Shown: in pieces, positions 36,508 through 45,982 of the stretch
Layout: each line of letters opens with the position of its first letter
Position numbering within the stretch: the first letter of the stretch is position 1
NCBI GenBank assembly: GCA_028292485.1
Contig: JAQGMG010000017.1
Coordinates: 124,001 to 188,000 of the forward strand
Reading direction: 5' to 3'
Source of the DNA: Rhodocyclales bacterium
GTDB lineage: Bacteria > Pseudomonadota > Gammaproteobacteria > Burkholderiales > Rhodocyclaceae
DNA length: 64,000 nucleotides
The notes under the pieces: model-generated
Told to the model about the DNA's origin: nothing
The model's database searches: none
What the model saw: only the letters and a program-made list of their open reading frames with translations
Translations under genes and position numbers: made by a program

Positions 36508-37145
36508 TGGTACGCCTGCCAGGTACAAGCCCCGTGAGCAGCGCGGCAAGCGCCATCGATGCAATCGTCATCGGCACCTCGGCCGGTGGTGTGGAGGCGC
36601 TCTCCGTCCTGCTGCCGGCCTTGCCGGCAACACTGCGCGCCGCGGTATTCATCGTCATGCACCTGCCGCGCGAGCGGCCCAGCCTGCTAGCCGAAATATT
36701 CAGGGCGAAGTGCGCCTGCCCCGTCAGTGAGGCACAGGACAAGGAGCCCGTGCTGCCCGGCTCGGTCTACTTTGCGCCGCCCGACTATCACTTGCTGATC
36801 GACAAGGGCCCGCACCTTGCACTCTCCACCGACGAGCTTGTCAATTACTCGCGGCCTGCCATCGACGTACTTTTCGAATCGGCAGCCGACATATATCGCG
36901 AGCGACTGCTGGGTATCATTCTCACGGGCGCAAACCAGGACGGCGCGGCCGGGCTGAAGGCGGTGCACAGGCTAGGCGGTACGGCACTCGTGCAGCGGCC
37001 CGACAGCGCGCAGGCATCGCTCATGCCGCAGTCGGCCATCGCGCAGTGCCCGACTGCACACGTGCTTTCTCTTGAACAAATGGCGGACCTTCTTCGCACG
37101 CTTGAAGACGGCAATGCACTGGACCTCTCACATGCAACAAACTGA
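36507..37145 (+). CDS. Stand-alone CheB-type methylesterase
   Basis: A 212-residue protein with only the esterase domain: IVIGTSAGGVEALSVLLPAL (nucleophile Ser in GTSAGG), VIMHLPRERP (His), VYFAPPDYHLLI, and ILTGANQDGAAGLKAV (Asp). It lacks the N-terminal receiver that normally controls CheB, so activity must be set by a partner, perhaps the receiver-kinase in the next gene. It counters the CheR in the preceding gene. The coding region overlaps the next start by 14 bases. Confidence 0.88.
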   Translation: MVRLPGTSPVSSAASAIDAIVIGTSAGGVEALSVLLPALPATLRAAVFIVMHLPRERPSLLAEIFRAKCACPVSEAQDKEPVLPGSVYFAPPDYHLLIDKGPHLALSTDELVNYSRPAIDVLFESAADIYRERLLGIILTGANQDGAAGLKAVHRLGGTALVQRPDSAQASLMPQSAIAQCPTAHVLSLEQMADLLRTLEDGNALDLSHATN

Positions 37146-38265
37146 ATACACGCAATCACGCGTCAAGTGCCTGCTCGTTGACGATCTCGAAGAGAACCTG
37201 CTGGCGCTATCTGCCCTGCTGCGCCGCGACGATGTCGAGTTGCTCACCGCCCGCTCCGGGTTCGAGGCGCTGGAGTTGCTCCTGCTGCACGATGTCGCGC
37301 TGGCCTTTCTCGACGTGCAGATGCCCGACATGGATGGCTTCGAGCTCGCAGAGCTGATTCGCGGCAGCGAGCGCACGCGCAATGTGCCGCTCATCTTCGT
37401 CACTGCCGGCACGCGCGATCAGCACCGCATGTTCAAGGGTTACGAAACCGGCGCGGTGGACTTTCTCTACAAGCCTATCGACCCGCACATCCTCAAGAGC
37501 AAGGCCGACGTTTTCTTCCAGCTCTACCAGCAGAAGCAGCAGCTCGCCCACGAGTTGCAACAGCGCACCGAAACCCTGCGTCTGAGCGAGATGTTCATGG
37601 CCGTGCTGGGTCACGACCTGCGCAATCCGCTCAGCGCCATCGTCACCTCCGCCCACATCCTCGAGCATGGCTCCGAGGATCAGATGGTGAAGAAAACGGC
37701 CGCACGCATGCTCTCCAGCGGCAAGCGCATGAGCCGCATGATCGAAGACATGCTCGACCTCGCGCGTGCCCGGCTGGCTGGCGGCATTCCGCTCAAGCGC
37801 GAGCATGCCGACCTTGGCACACTGGTGCAGCGTGTGGCGCAGGAATACCTTGCCGCCGCAAATGAGCGCCGCGTCGAAGTTCAGCAGGACGGTGATCTCG
37901 CTGGCGAGTGGGACGCGGACCGTCTCGCTCAGGTTGCCTCCAATCTTATCGGCAACGCCCTGCAGCACGGCGACGCACACGAAGCGGTACAGGTTCGCCT
38001 GAATGGCACACATGACGATGTCGTAAGTCTGTCGGTAGCCAACAGCGGCAGGATTCCAGCCGATGTGCTGCCCCACATCTTCGATCCATTCCGTGGCGCA
38101 CAGCGCGAGGCTGGCCGCAACGATGGCCTTGGTCTCGGCCTCTACATCGTGCAGCAGATCGTTAACGCCCATGGCGGCAGCGTCGAGGTACGAACCGAAG
38201 AACCGGATCGCACCCTGTTTCTGGTGAAAGTGCCGCGTCGCATGGTCTCGATCGTCAAGCTGTAA
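37132..38265 (+). CDS. Receiver-histidine kinase (REC-HisKA-HATPase)
   Basis: A 377-residue soluble protein from MQQTEYTQSRVK; it overlaps cheB by 14 bases. The N-terminal receiver (KCLLVDDLEENLLALSALLR, phospho-acceptor in LAFLDVQMPDMDGFEL, FVTAGTRD, DFLYKPIDP) is followed by a short coiled coil and a kinase core with VLGHDLRNPLSAIV (His), NLIGNALQHGDAHEAVQV and GLGLGLYIVQQIVNAHGGSV. A receiver in front of a kinase suggests it takes phosphate or a signal from the large hybrid kinase upstream. It is the last gene of the signalling cluster. Confidence 0.9.
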   Translation: MQQTEYTQSRVKCLLVDDLEENLLALSALLRRDDVELLTARSGFEALELLLLHDVALAFLDVQMPDMDGFELAELIRGSERTRNVPLIFVTAGTRDQHRMFKGYETGAVDFLYKPIDPHILKSKADVFFQLYQQKQQLAHELQQRTETLRLSEMFMAVLGHDLRNPLSAIVTSAHILEHGSEDQMVKKTAARMLSSGKRMSRMIEDMLDLARARLAGGIPLKREHADLGTLVQRVAQEYLAAANERRVEVQQDGDLAGEWDADRLAQVASNLIGNALQHGDAHEAVQVRLNGTHDDVVSLSVANSGRIPADVLPHIFDPFRGAQREAGRNDGLGLGLYIVQQIVNAHGGSVEVRTEEPDRTLFLVKVPRRMVSIVKL

Positions 38266-38490
38266 ATCTGCGTTGTAACCTGCAGGGCTCCCGCCCTTGC
38301 GCCAGCCCGGCGATTCGTTTGATCGCGTGGCAGGCGGCTGGCGTCGCGTACTTTCCTGAAGTTCACACCGACCGCGCTGACGGCCTTAGCCCCGAACACC
38401 ACGCTACTTCCCATGTCTTCGGCACGCGCGTTGCGACCTCGTTGTCACGTGAGACACCGACAGGCTCACGTTCCAGAACAGGAGATCAAC

Positions 38491-38724
38491 ATGGCTCAAT
38501 GTGAAGTTTGCGGTAACGATTACGACAAGACATTCCAGCTCACCGCGCAAGGCAAAACGCACACATTCGACAGCTTCGAATGCGCCATTCACGCCTGTGC
38601 GCCAAGCTGCGCGCATTGCCAATGCAAGGTCATCGGTCACGGCATTGAAGCTGATGGCAAGCTTTTTTGTTGCGCCCACTGCGCCAAACACGCTGGTTTC
38701 GAGCAGGCGCGTGACCGGGTATGA
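38491..38724 (+). CDS. Small cysteine-rich metal-binding protein (metallothionein/zinc-ribbon-like)
   Basis: A 77-residue protein with an AGGAGATCAAC site before the ATG. Ten cysteines and several histidines: CEVCG, SFECAIHACAPSCAHCQC and LFCCAHCAKHAGF. The CxxCxC plus HGIEADGKLFCCAHCA layout recalls bacterial metallothioneins, so binding of zinc or another soft metal is likely. It stands alone between the signalling cluster and the convergent kdpE. Confidence 0.72.
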   Translation: MAQCEVCGNDYDKTFQLTAQGKTHTFDSFECAIHACAPSCAHCQCKVIGHGIEADGKLFCCAHCAKHAGFEQARDRV

Positions 38725-38861
38725 CCGGTAGGCATCACCTCACGATGGATGAAGGGGCGGAGCGACGACAACGCTTGTAAATGCGTCGTCGCCCGCTGCA
38801 AAGATTGCACACAGCTCCGACATGAACCGCCGCAACTCCGGCTCAGCCGAAGTAACGGAAT

Positions 38862-38886
38862 GGCGGCATCATTCCACGATGCCGCC
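38862..38886. terminator. Hairpin between the cysteine-rich gene and kdpE
   Basis: A perfect 9-bp stem GGCGGCATC/GATGCCGCC with a 7-nt loop (ATTCCAC) between convergent genes, 39 bases past the kdpE stop. The T-tract is weak on both sides. Confidence 0.5.
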
Positions 38887-38925
38887 CTTATGAGGCCATG
38901 TATCGGACCGGTATTCACTGCAGCT

Positions 38926-39615
38926 TTACGCTACCAATCGAAACCCGACCGCCGTCTCCGTCAGCAGATGCTTTGGCTGGGTTGGATCATCTTCGAGTTT
39001 CTGCCGCAGTTGCGACATGTAGATGCGCAGGTAGTGGCTGCTCTCCACGTGCGACGGCCCCCACACGTCGAGCAGCAACTGGCGGTGCGTCAACACCTTG
39101 CCCGCGTTGGTAATCAGGCAGGCCAGCAGGCGATATTCGATTGGCGTGAGATGCACAGCGATGCCGGCCTTGCTGACCACGCGCGCAGCCAGATCGACTG
39201 ACACCTCACCGAAGCGGAACACGGGGTCACGCCCATCCGCACTCTGCATGCGGCGCTGCGCGACACGCACGCGCGCCAGCAGTTCACCGACGCCGAAGGG
39301 CTTGGTCAGGTAGTCATCGGCGCCTGCATCGAGTGCGCCGATCTTGTCGGACTCATCGCTGCGTGCCGACAACACGATCACCGGCACGCTCGACCAGGTG
39401 CGCAGATCACGCAAGAAATCCACACCGTCGCCGTCTGGCAAGCCGAGATCGAGGATGACCATATCCGGCCGACGCGTGCCCGCCTCGACGAGCCCCTGCT
39501 TGACGCCACCCGCCTCGAACACACGCCAGCCTTCCGCCTCGAGCGCTGTGCGCACGAAGCGGCGGATCTGCGCTTCGTCTTCGATGACGACAACGCTCTT
39601 GACGGGATCACTCAT
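38926..39615 (-). CDS. kdpE: Response regulator KdpE
   Basis: A 229-residue OmpR-type regulator from MSDPVKSVVVIEDEAQI. The receiver has DEAQIRRFVRTALEAEGWRV, phospho-acceptor Asp in MVILDLGLPDGDGVDFL, VLSARSDESDKIGALDAGAD and LTKPFGVGELLARV. The winged-helix DNA-binding domain has LTPIEYRLLACLITNAGKVL, TQPKHLLTETAVGFR. These are KdpE-specific features. It follows kdpD closely (kdpD stop at 39623) and activates the kdp structural genes under potassium limitation. Confidence 0.95.
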   Translation of the reverse strand: MSDPVKSVVVIEDEAQIRRFVRTALEAEGWRVFEAGGVKQGLVEAGTRRPDMVILDLGLPDGDGVDFLRDLRTWSSVPVIVLSARSDESDKIGALDAGADDYLTKPFGVGELLARVRVAQRRMQSADGRDPVFRFGEVSVDLAARVVSKAGIAVHLTPIEYRLLACLITNAGKVLTHRQLLLDVWGPSHVESSHYLRIYMSQLRQKLEDDPTQPKHLLTETAVGFRLVA

Positions 39616-39622
39616 TCGGCAC

Positions 39623-42352
39623 TCATTGGGCATTCTCGCTACTGCTGTCCATTTCCTCGGGCACCTGCGGCGGCTCTCCAAGCGGCAGGGTAAAGCAGAA
39701 TGTTGCGCCTGTCGTGCTCGCCGGTGCGGCCCGGATACGACCACCATGCGCAGAGACGATGGCACGGCAAATCGCCAGCCCTAGTCCCACACCCGGTTTG
39801 TCGGACTCCTTCTCGCCGCGCGCGAATTTCTCGAAGATGGCCTCTTCCTGTCCCGCTGGCAAGCCCGGCCCGTTGTCGGCCACGCAGACCTTGAGCATGC
39901 TGCCATCCGGCGCAGCGATGACACGCAACGTGCTGCCAGCGGGCGTGTACTTCGCGGCGTTCTCCAGCAGGTTGCATAGCACGCGCTCGATCAGCACGGC
40001 GTCATAGCGTACCAGCGGCAAACCGGCCGCCATCTGCGTTTCAATATTGTGTGACGCAAGCGAGGTCTTCGTCGCAGCGAGCGAGGTACCGACCACTTCT
40101 TCAATCGGTTGCCATTGCAGATTGAGATGGATGTCGCCACTCTGGATGCGTGCCATGTCTAGCAGATTGTTGACCAGCGCCCCCATGCGCTTGGCCTCGA
40201 TCTGGATCGCATCGGCTACCGCACGCTGCGCGTCGGACAAGGGCGGCGCCGTCAGCGGCAGGGTTTCAGCAAGGCCGTAGAGCACCGACAACGGCGTGCG
40301 CAAGTCGTGCGACAAGGCCGACAGCAGCGAATTGCGCAGGCGCTCGGATTCGATGCGCAGCACTGCCTCCTGCGCCACCTCGATGTAGTGCACACGTTCC
40401 AGTGCAATGGCGATCAACGCGCCGAAGGTTTCGAGCTGGCGCCGCTGCTCGGGGATCATCAGGAAGCGCGGGTTGACCGGCTTCACCGCCAGCACACCGC
40501 GCGTGCGCATCGACGTTTTCAACGGCAGGTAGAGGAAAGGGCTGCCGGGCAGTGTGTCCGTGCCGAGGCCGGCAGGCAGGTTGCGGTCGAACGCCCACTG
40601 CGCCGTGCCGATGTCGACGGCTGCGTTCGAGAGCTGCAACTGACTGTGCGCATCGATGACCAGCAAAGCCGCCTCGGCGTGAAACTCGCGCGCCACGGCC
40701 GTCTGCGCCATGTCGATCAGCGTCGGCACCTCCAGCACGGTCGACATCTCGCGTGCGAACTCGAACAGCGCCCGAGAGCGCCCTTCGCGGCTCAGCGCGG
40801 CGCTGGCCTGGAAGCGCAGGCTGGCTGTCATCTGGCCGATGATGAGCCCTACCGCCAGCATGACGACGAAGGTGACGAGGTATTGCACATCGGCCACGGC
40901 GAACGACAGGCGCGGCGACACGAAGAAAAAATCGAATGCCCCCACGCACAGAAACGCCGCCAGCACCGCCGGGCCGCGCCCGATCTTCACCGCCACCAGC
41001 GCCACCATCATCAGGAACAGCATGACGATATTGGCCTGATCGAGATAGTGACGCAGCGGCGTCAGCAGCAATGTCGTCAGCATACATACCGCTGCGGACA
41101 AAGCGTAACGATACGGCCGTATGCGCATCGCCTCGTCACGCATCTGCGTACGGCCGGGCGTACTGTCTTGCGTAGCACCTGCGTCCAGAGCCTCGGCCCT
41201 GCCTGCTGCACCACGACCAATCTCGAGGATGTCAATGTCCGTCGCCTGGCTTGCGATCTGCTCATGCAGCCGACGCACCCACGGCCACTGCCGCACCCTG
41301 CCCGAGCGACCGATCACCAGTTTCGACAGATTGCGCGAGCGCGCATAGCCGATCAACCCTTCGGCGCCATTGTGGGCCGTCAGCACCGTGGTCGTTGCGC
41401 CAAGCTCCTGCGCCAGCTTCAGCGTACGCAGGATGCGCTCGCGCGCCGCCTCCGAGCGGCGTTGCAGGGCAGGCGTTTCCACATAGGCCGCATGCCAGGC
41501 AACGTTGAGTTGATTGGCCAGCCGCGCCGCGCTGCGCACCACGTGCTCGGCACCGGCATCGGGCCCGACGCCGCACAACAGCGCCGCTTCCGTCTTCCAC
41601 ACCCCGGCAATCGCCTGGTCGCTGCGATAGGCCTGCACCTCGTCCTCGATGCGATTGGCAGTGCGACGCAAGGCCAGCTCGCGCAAGGCCATGAGGTTAC
41701 CCTTGCGAAAGAAATTCTGCGCCGCCTGTTCTGCCTTGGTGCCAAGGTAAACCTTGCCCGCCTTGAGCCGCGCCAGCAATTCGTCGGCCGGCACATCGAC
41801 CAGCACCACTTCATCGGCACTGTCGAAGAAGGTATCCGGCAAGGTTTCATTGACGCGAATGCCGGTGATGCCACCGACGACATCATTGAGGCTTTCGAGG
41901 TGCTGCACATTGAGCGTGGTGAACACATCGATGCCCGCTGCCAGCAATTCCTCCACATCCTGCCAGCGCTTCGGGTGACGCGAGCCCGGCACGTTGGAAT
42001 GTGCGAGCTCGTCGACGAGGATCAGTGACGGCCTGGCAGCGAGTGCTGCATCCAGATCGAATTCACTGAGCATATTGCCGCGATACTCGATCTGCTTCTG
42101 CGGCAACAGCGGCAAGCCCTCGACCAGCGCAGCCGTTTCGCTGCGGCCATGCGTCTCGACAACACCGACGAGCACCTCCCTGCCCTCGCTCTGCAGCTTG
42201 CGTGCCGTGGCCAGCATGGCGAAGGTCTTGCCCACGCCCGCCGACGACCCGAAATAGATACGCAAACGCCCCCGCTCCGCCTGCGCCGCTTCGCGTTGCA
42301 CGCGTTGCAGGAGGGAGTCGGGATTGGGGCGGTTGTCGCGGTGTGTGGGCAT
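39623..42352 (-). CDS. kdpD: Potassium sensor histidine kinase KdpD
   Basis: A 909-residue inner-membrane kinase of full length. N-terminal KdpD domain with Walker-like GSSAGVGKTFAML (about residue 31) and LILVDELAHSNVPGSRHPKRW; a universal-stress-like domain (GADAGAEHVVRSAARLANQL); four membrane segments (about residues 410-510); GAF-like region; HisKA SALSHDLRTPLSVLYG; HATPase with NLLENAAKYTPAGS, VADNGPGLPAGQEEAIFEKF and GVGLGLAICRAIVSAHGGRI. It reads potassium and ionic stress and phosphorylates KdpE. A 485-base repeat-filled gap separates it from kdpC. Confidence 0.96.
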   Translation of the reverse strand: MPTHRDNRPNPDSLLQRVQREAAQAERGRLRIYFGSSAGVGKTFAMLATARKLQSEGREVLVGVVETHGRSETAALVEGLPLLPQKQIEYRGNMLSEFDLDAALAARPSLILVDELAHSNVPGSRHPKRWQDVEELLAAGIDVFTTLNVQHLESLNDVVGGITGIRVNETLPDTFFDSADEVVLVDVPADELLARLKAGKVYLGTKAEQAAQNFFRKGNLMALRELALRRTANRIEDEVQAYRSDQAIAGVWKTEAALLCGVGPDAGAEHVVRSAARLANQLNVAWHAAYVETPALQRRSEAARERILRTLKLAQELGATTTVLTAHNGAEGLIGYARSRNLSKLVIGRSGRVRQWPWVRRLHEQIASQATDIDILEIGRGAAGRAEALDAGATQDSTPGRTQMRDEAMRIRPYRYALSAAVCMLTTLLLTPLRHYLDQANIVMLFLMMVALVAVKIGRGPAVLAAFLCVGAFDFFFVSPRLSFAVADVQYLVTFVVMLAVGLIIGQMTASLRFQASAALSREGRSRALFEFAREMSTVLEVPTLIDMAQTAVAREFHAEAALLVIDAHSQLQLSNAAVDIGTAQWAFDRNLPAGLGTDTLPGSPFLYLPLKTSMRTRGVLAVKPVNPRFLMIPEQRRQLETFGALIAIALERVHYIEVAQEAVLRIESERLRNSLLSALSHDLRTPLSVLYGLAETLPLTAPPLSDAQRAVADAIQIEAKRMGALVNNLLDMARIQSGDIHLNLQWQPIEEVVGTSLAATKTSLASHNIETQMAAGLPLVRYDAVLIERVLCNLLENAAKYTPAGSTLRVIAAPDGSMLKVCVADNGPGLPAGQEEAIFEKFARGEKESDKPGVGLGLAICRAIVSAHGGRIRAAPASTTGATFCFTLPLGEPPQVPEEMDSSSENAQ

Positions 42353-42420
42353 GCTCAGGAGGACTAAGTATTATCTATTCAATAAGCATCAAGCTCTTCG
42401 AACAACGCACCAACCTTGCA

Positions 42421-42638
42421 GTTCCCTCTCCATTAGGGAGAGGGTGGTGCGTCAGCACCGGGAGAGGGGAAAGCGTACATGCATCACAGGTCTACGCGTC
42501 GATCAACCATTACCCCTCTCCCGCCCTCTCGGGGCACCCCGCTCCGCGCCCCACGACCGGCATTGCATTGCCAGTCGGCTACGCAAGCGAGCAGCATGCT
42601 GCTCGAAACCCTTGCTTCGCCCCTAATGGAGAGGGAAC
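42421..42638. repeat. MITE-like element with 18-bp perfect terminal inverted repeats
   Basis: Ends are GTTCCCTCTCCATTAGGG (42421-42438) and its exact complement CCCTAATGGAGAGGGAAC (42621-42638), enclosing about 180 bases with no open frame of note. The left part matches the repeat inside the GT41 gene at 3690. It lies between kdpC and kdpD. Confidence 0.75.
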
Positions 42639-42707
42639 GGCAACGTGCGCACCTTACCTGGACGAGTATCCACCCATCCATCATCAAAATCACCCCATTG
42701 AGGCGAC

Positions 42708-42771
42708 GTAGGGCGGAGTGCAACTCCGCCGATCGTGCTTCACATCCGGCGCAGTTGGCACTGCGCCCTAC
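42708..42771. repeat. GTAGGG-family palindrome with arm-internal compensatory changes
   Basis: The left arm, 42708-42730, reads GTAGGGCGGAGTGCAACTCC then GCC. The right arm, 42748-42771, reads on the other strand as GTAGGGCGCAGTGCCAACTG then CGCC. Two changes in the right arm (G to C, C to G) keep the small hairpin inside that arm paired. Between kdpC and kdpD. Confidence 0.8.
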
Positions 42772-42837
42772 GCCTGCCCGACAACCGGCTACAAGCAATC
42801 ATTCTCACCTGTCATTCACATGACTAACCGACGGCGC

Positions 42838-43410
42838 TTACTTACCCTGATCCAGCGCCATATTCAAAGCCAGCACATTCACGCGCGGCTCGCCGAAAAT
42901 TCCCAGCGTCCGCCCGTGCGTATTCCGCGCGATCAGCTGTTGCACCTCACCAACCGGCAGCCCCCTCACCCGTGCAACGCGACCCGCCTGATACATCGCC
43001 GCAGCCGGGCTGATCTGCGGGTCCAGCCCGCTCGCCGAAGTCATCACCAGGTCCTGCGGCACGGCAGCAGTATTACCCGGATCAGCCGCACGCAGTGCTT
43101 CAACGCGGGCCTTCACCGCATCCAGCAATACCGGATTGCTCGGCGCCAGATTCGACCCGCCCGATGCCGCACCATTGTTCGGCATCGGCGCCGTTGCGGA
43201 TGGCCTGCCCCAGAAATACTTCGGATCGCTGAAAGCCTGCCCGATCAGCGTCGAACCAACCGCCTTGCCATCGCGCATGACAAGACTGCCATGTGCCTGC
43301 TGCGGAAAGGAGACCTGCGCCACGCCTGTAACCGCGAGCGGATAGATGAAGCCTGTCAGCAAGGTAAGCAGTGCAAACAGTACGAGTGCAGGACGAAGAA
43401 TGGATTTCAT
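42838..43410 (-). CDS. kdpC: Potassium-transporting ATPase subunit KdpC
   Basis: A 190-residue inner-membrane protein from MKSILRPALVLFALLT with one N-terminal membrane segment and a periplasmic/cytosolic soluble part. Motifs: FIYPLAVTGVAQVSFPQQA, GSTLIGQAFSDPKYFWGRPS, ASGLDPQISPAAAMYQAGRV and the C-terminal NVLALNMALDQ. It stabilises the KdpFAB complex and couples ATP use to potassium uptake. An intergenic repeat of 89 bases lies between its start and the kdpB stop. Confidence 0.95.
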   Translation of the reverse strand: MKSILRPALVLFALLTLLTGFIYPLAVTGVAQVSFPQQAHGSLVMRDGKAVGSTLIGQAFSDPKYFWGRPSATAPMPNNGAASGGSNLAPSNPVLLDAVKARVEALRAADPGNTAAVPQDLVMTSASGLDPQISPAAAMYQAGRVARVRGLPVGEVQQLIARNTHGRTLGIFGEPRVNVLALNMALDQGK

Positions 43411-43444
43411 GATGACTTCCTTCCAAAGGGAACAACTTTTAACT

Positions 43445-43533
43445 CCGTCATTCCCGCGAAAGCGGGAATCCACCTCACGGTACAAAGTAACTTATCGCGT
43501 AGAAGTGGATTCCCGCTTTCGCGGGACTGACGG
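43445..43533. repeat. CGTCATTCCCGC-family double hairpin
   Basis: First hairpin CGTCATTCCCGCGAAAGCGGGAAT; second ATTCCCGCTTTCGCGGGACT, ending CTGACGG. The two units are inverted relative to each other across about 35 bases. It begins right after the kdpB stop and fills the kdpB-kdpC gap. Confidence 0.88.
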
Positions 43534-45600
43534 TCAAGCGAGGTGGGTAACGGCCAACAACATATCGACGAGCTTGATGCCTACGAACGGCACCACCAAG
43601 CCACCCAGCCCATAAATCAACATATTCCGCCGCAACAGCAGCGCCGCACCCAGCGCACGATAACGCACGCCCTTCAATGCCAATGGAATCAACACGACAA
43701 TGATCAACGCATTGAAAATCACCGCCGACAGAATCGCCGACGAGGGATTGGTGAGGTGCATCACATCCAGCACGCGCAACTGCGGATAAGTGATAGCAAA
43801 TGCTGCGGGGATGATCGCGAAATACTTCGCCACGTCATTGGCAATCGAAAACGTAGTGAGCGCGCCGCGCGTCATCAGCATCTGCTTGCCGATCTCGACG
43901 ATCTCGATGAGCTTGGTCGGGTTGGAATCGAGGTCGACCATATTGCCCGCCTCCTTCGCCGCCTGCGTGCCGCTGTTCATCGCCACCGCCACGTCGGCCT
44001 GTGCCAGCGCCGGCGCATCGTTGGTGCCGTCACCCGTCATGGCAACGAGGCGGCCATCGGTCTGGTAGCTGCGGATCAGCTTGAGCTTGGCCTCAGGCGT
44101 CGCTTCAGCGAGGAAGTCATCGACGCCCGCCTCCGCCGCAATGCTTGCCGCTGTCAGCTTGTTGTCGCCGGTGATCATCACCGTCTTGATACCCATGCGG
44201 CGCAGCTCGGCAAAGCGCTCCTTGATGCCGCCCTTGACGATGTCCTTCAACTCGACCACGCCCAGCACCTTGCCCGCATCGACAACCACCAGCGGCGTGC
44301 TGCCACGGCGTGCAACTTCGTCGGCGAGGCGTGTCGCCTCTTCCGGGAAGACCTTGCCAGCGGCCTCGACATGCGCTCGTACCGCATCGGTCGCACCCTT
44401 GCGTACTTGCCGCTGAGCTAAGTCGACACCACTCATGCGCGTCTGCGCCGTGAAAGGCACGAACACCGCATGCAGTTTCTCCATCTCGCGGTCGCGCAGA
44501 TTGAAGCGCTGCTTGGCCAGCACCACGATGCTGCGCCCTTCCGGCGTCTCATCGGCCAGCGAAGCCAGTTGCGCCGAATCAGCCAGCGCCTGTTCGCTCA
44601 CGCCACTACACGGCAGAAAGCTGGACGCCTGACGATTGCCCAGCGTGATCGTGCCGGTCTTGTCGAGCAGCAACACATCCACATCGCCCGCTGCTTCCAC
44701 CGCACGGCCCGAAGTCGCTATGACATTCGCCTGCATCATACGGCCCATGCCGGCCACGCCAATCGCTGACAGCAAACCGCCGATGGTCGTCGGGATCAGG
44801 CACACCAGCAACGCGATCAACACCGTCACGCTCACCGGGCTACCGGCCTTTGCTACCTCCACGCTGAACATCGAGAACGGCAACAGCGTCACTGTTGCCA
44901 GCAAGAAGACGATGGTCAGCGCCACCAGCAGGATCGTCAGCGCGATCTCGTTCGGTGTCTTCTGGCGCTTGGCGCCCTCCACCATCGCAATCATGCGATC
45001 CAGAAATGCTTCACCGGGGTTGGCCGTCACGCGACACACCAGCCAGTCCGACAGCACACGCGTGCCGCCCGTGACCGACGAGAAGTCGCCGCCCGATTCA
45101 CGAATCACCGGCGCGGATTCGCCCGTGATCGCGCTCTCATCCACCGAGGCCACACCGTCCACCACTTCCGCGTCGGCAGGAATCGTTTCACCCGCATTCA
45201 CCTGGAAGAAGTCGCCCTTGCGCAGATCGGCCGATGTCATCGGAATGAAATCGCCATCCTTCACCGGCTTGTGCAAACGCCGCGCCAGCACGCTCTGCTT
45301 CATGCCGCGCAACGAAGCCGCCTGCGCCTTGCTGCGCCCCTCTGCCAACGCCTCGGCGAAGTTCGCGAAGAACACCGTGAACCACAACCACAGCGAGAGC
45401 GCCAGGATGAAACCTGCCGGCGCTTCGCCTTCACCTGACAAGGCTTGCAACCACAGGATGGTCGTCAGGATGCTGCCGACGAACACCACGAACATCACCG
45501 GGTTGCGCATCTGTGCGCGCGGCGAAAACTTGCGGCAGGCTTCAAGCGCTGCCGGGCCGATCAGCTTCGGATCGAATACAGAAAAACTGGTGCGTGTCAT
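43534..45600 (-). CDS. kdpB: Potassium-transporting P-type ATPase subunit KdpB
   Basis: A 688-residue P1A-type ATPase from [19 protein letters not shown] with an AAGGAG site. Motifs: phosphorylated Asp in [17 protein letters not shown], the TGES loop in [17 protein letters not shown], nucleotide-binding [18 protein letters not shown], and [20 protein letters not shown]. Seven hydrophobic segments. It hydrolyses ATP to drive KdpA. A repeat-filled gap of 382 bases separates it from kdpA. Confidence 0.97.
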   Translation of the reverse strand: MTRTSFSVFDPKLIGPAALEACRKFSPRAQMRNPVMFVVFVGSILTTILWLQALSGEGEAPAGFILALSLWLWFTVFFANFAEALAEGRSKAQAASLRGMKQSVLARRLHKPVKDGDFIPMTSADLRKGDFFQVNAGETIPADAEVVDGVASVDESAITGESAPVIRESGGDFSSVTGGTRVLSDWLVCRVTANPGEAFLDRMIAMVEGAKRQKTPNEIALTILLVALTIVFLLATVTLLPFSMFSVEVAKAGSPVSVTVLIALLVCLIPTTIGGLLSAIGVAGMGRMMQANVIATSGRAVEAAGDVDVLLLDKTGTITLGNRQASSFLPCSGVSEQALADSAQLASLADETPEGRSIVVLAKQRFNLRDREMEKLHAVFVPFTAQTRMSGVDLAQRQVRKGATDAVRAHVEAAGKVFPEEATRLADEVARRGSTPLVVVDAGKVLGVVELKDIVKGGIKERFAELRRMGIKTVMITGDNKLTAASIAAEAGVDDFLAEATPEAKLKLIRSYQTDGRLVAMTGDGTNDAPALAQADVAVAMNSGTQAAKEAGNMVDLDSNPTKLIEIVEIGKQMLMTRGALTTFSIANDVAKYFAIIPAAFAITYPQLRVLDVMHLTNPSSAILSAVIFNALIIVVLIPLALKGVRYRALGAALLLRRNMLIYGLGGLVVPFVGIKLVDMLLAVTHLA

Positions 45601-45982
45601 TGCATGCTCCTTGTTGCCTTGCATGCGGCGAAGCCGCTAACTGAAGCTAAAATCTGCGCCCTACCTACACCGTTCGTGCTGAGCGTAAGGAGCGCAGCGA
45701 CTGGAGTCGAAGCATGTCCCCGCGTGCCCACACTTCGACTTCGTTGCACGCTCCAAGCTTCCGCACCGTCATTCCGGCCTTCGCGGGAATGACGTCGTTG
45801 TTGTGTGGTGGCTGCACGTGTGCTTATTTGTAGGGTGGGCTCGGTGAGCCCACGCGTACTTGCATATGTCATTTCCGAAAATGAACATGTGTCCAGAAAG
45901 CGTGGCCGGGCAACGCGTGGGCACACCGTGCCCACCCTACCAAGGCCACCGATCAACTCAATTTGTGTCATGACGCCTGCCC
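45601..45982. repeat. Repeat-filled gap between kdpB and kdpA
   Basis: No gene. Three repeat types in a row: a CCGTTCGTGCTGAGC-type sequence from about 45670, partly mirrored by CACTTCGACTTCGTTGCACG near 45731; a CGTCATTCC/GGAATGACG hairpin at 45766-45794; and a GTAGGGTGGGC/GCCCACCCTAC palindrome at 45830-45940. In that last element each arm also folds on itself: GGGCTC-GAGCCC on the left, GGGCAC-GTGCCC on the right. Confidence 0.8.

Noticed and set aside
40307-42028. A long open frame on the + strand (about 570 codons) inside kdpD
   Set aside because: It is antisense to a full-length, highly conserved kdpD, has low-complexity His/Arg/Gln-rich translation and no ribosome-binding site; it is a by-product of GC-rich codon use.
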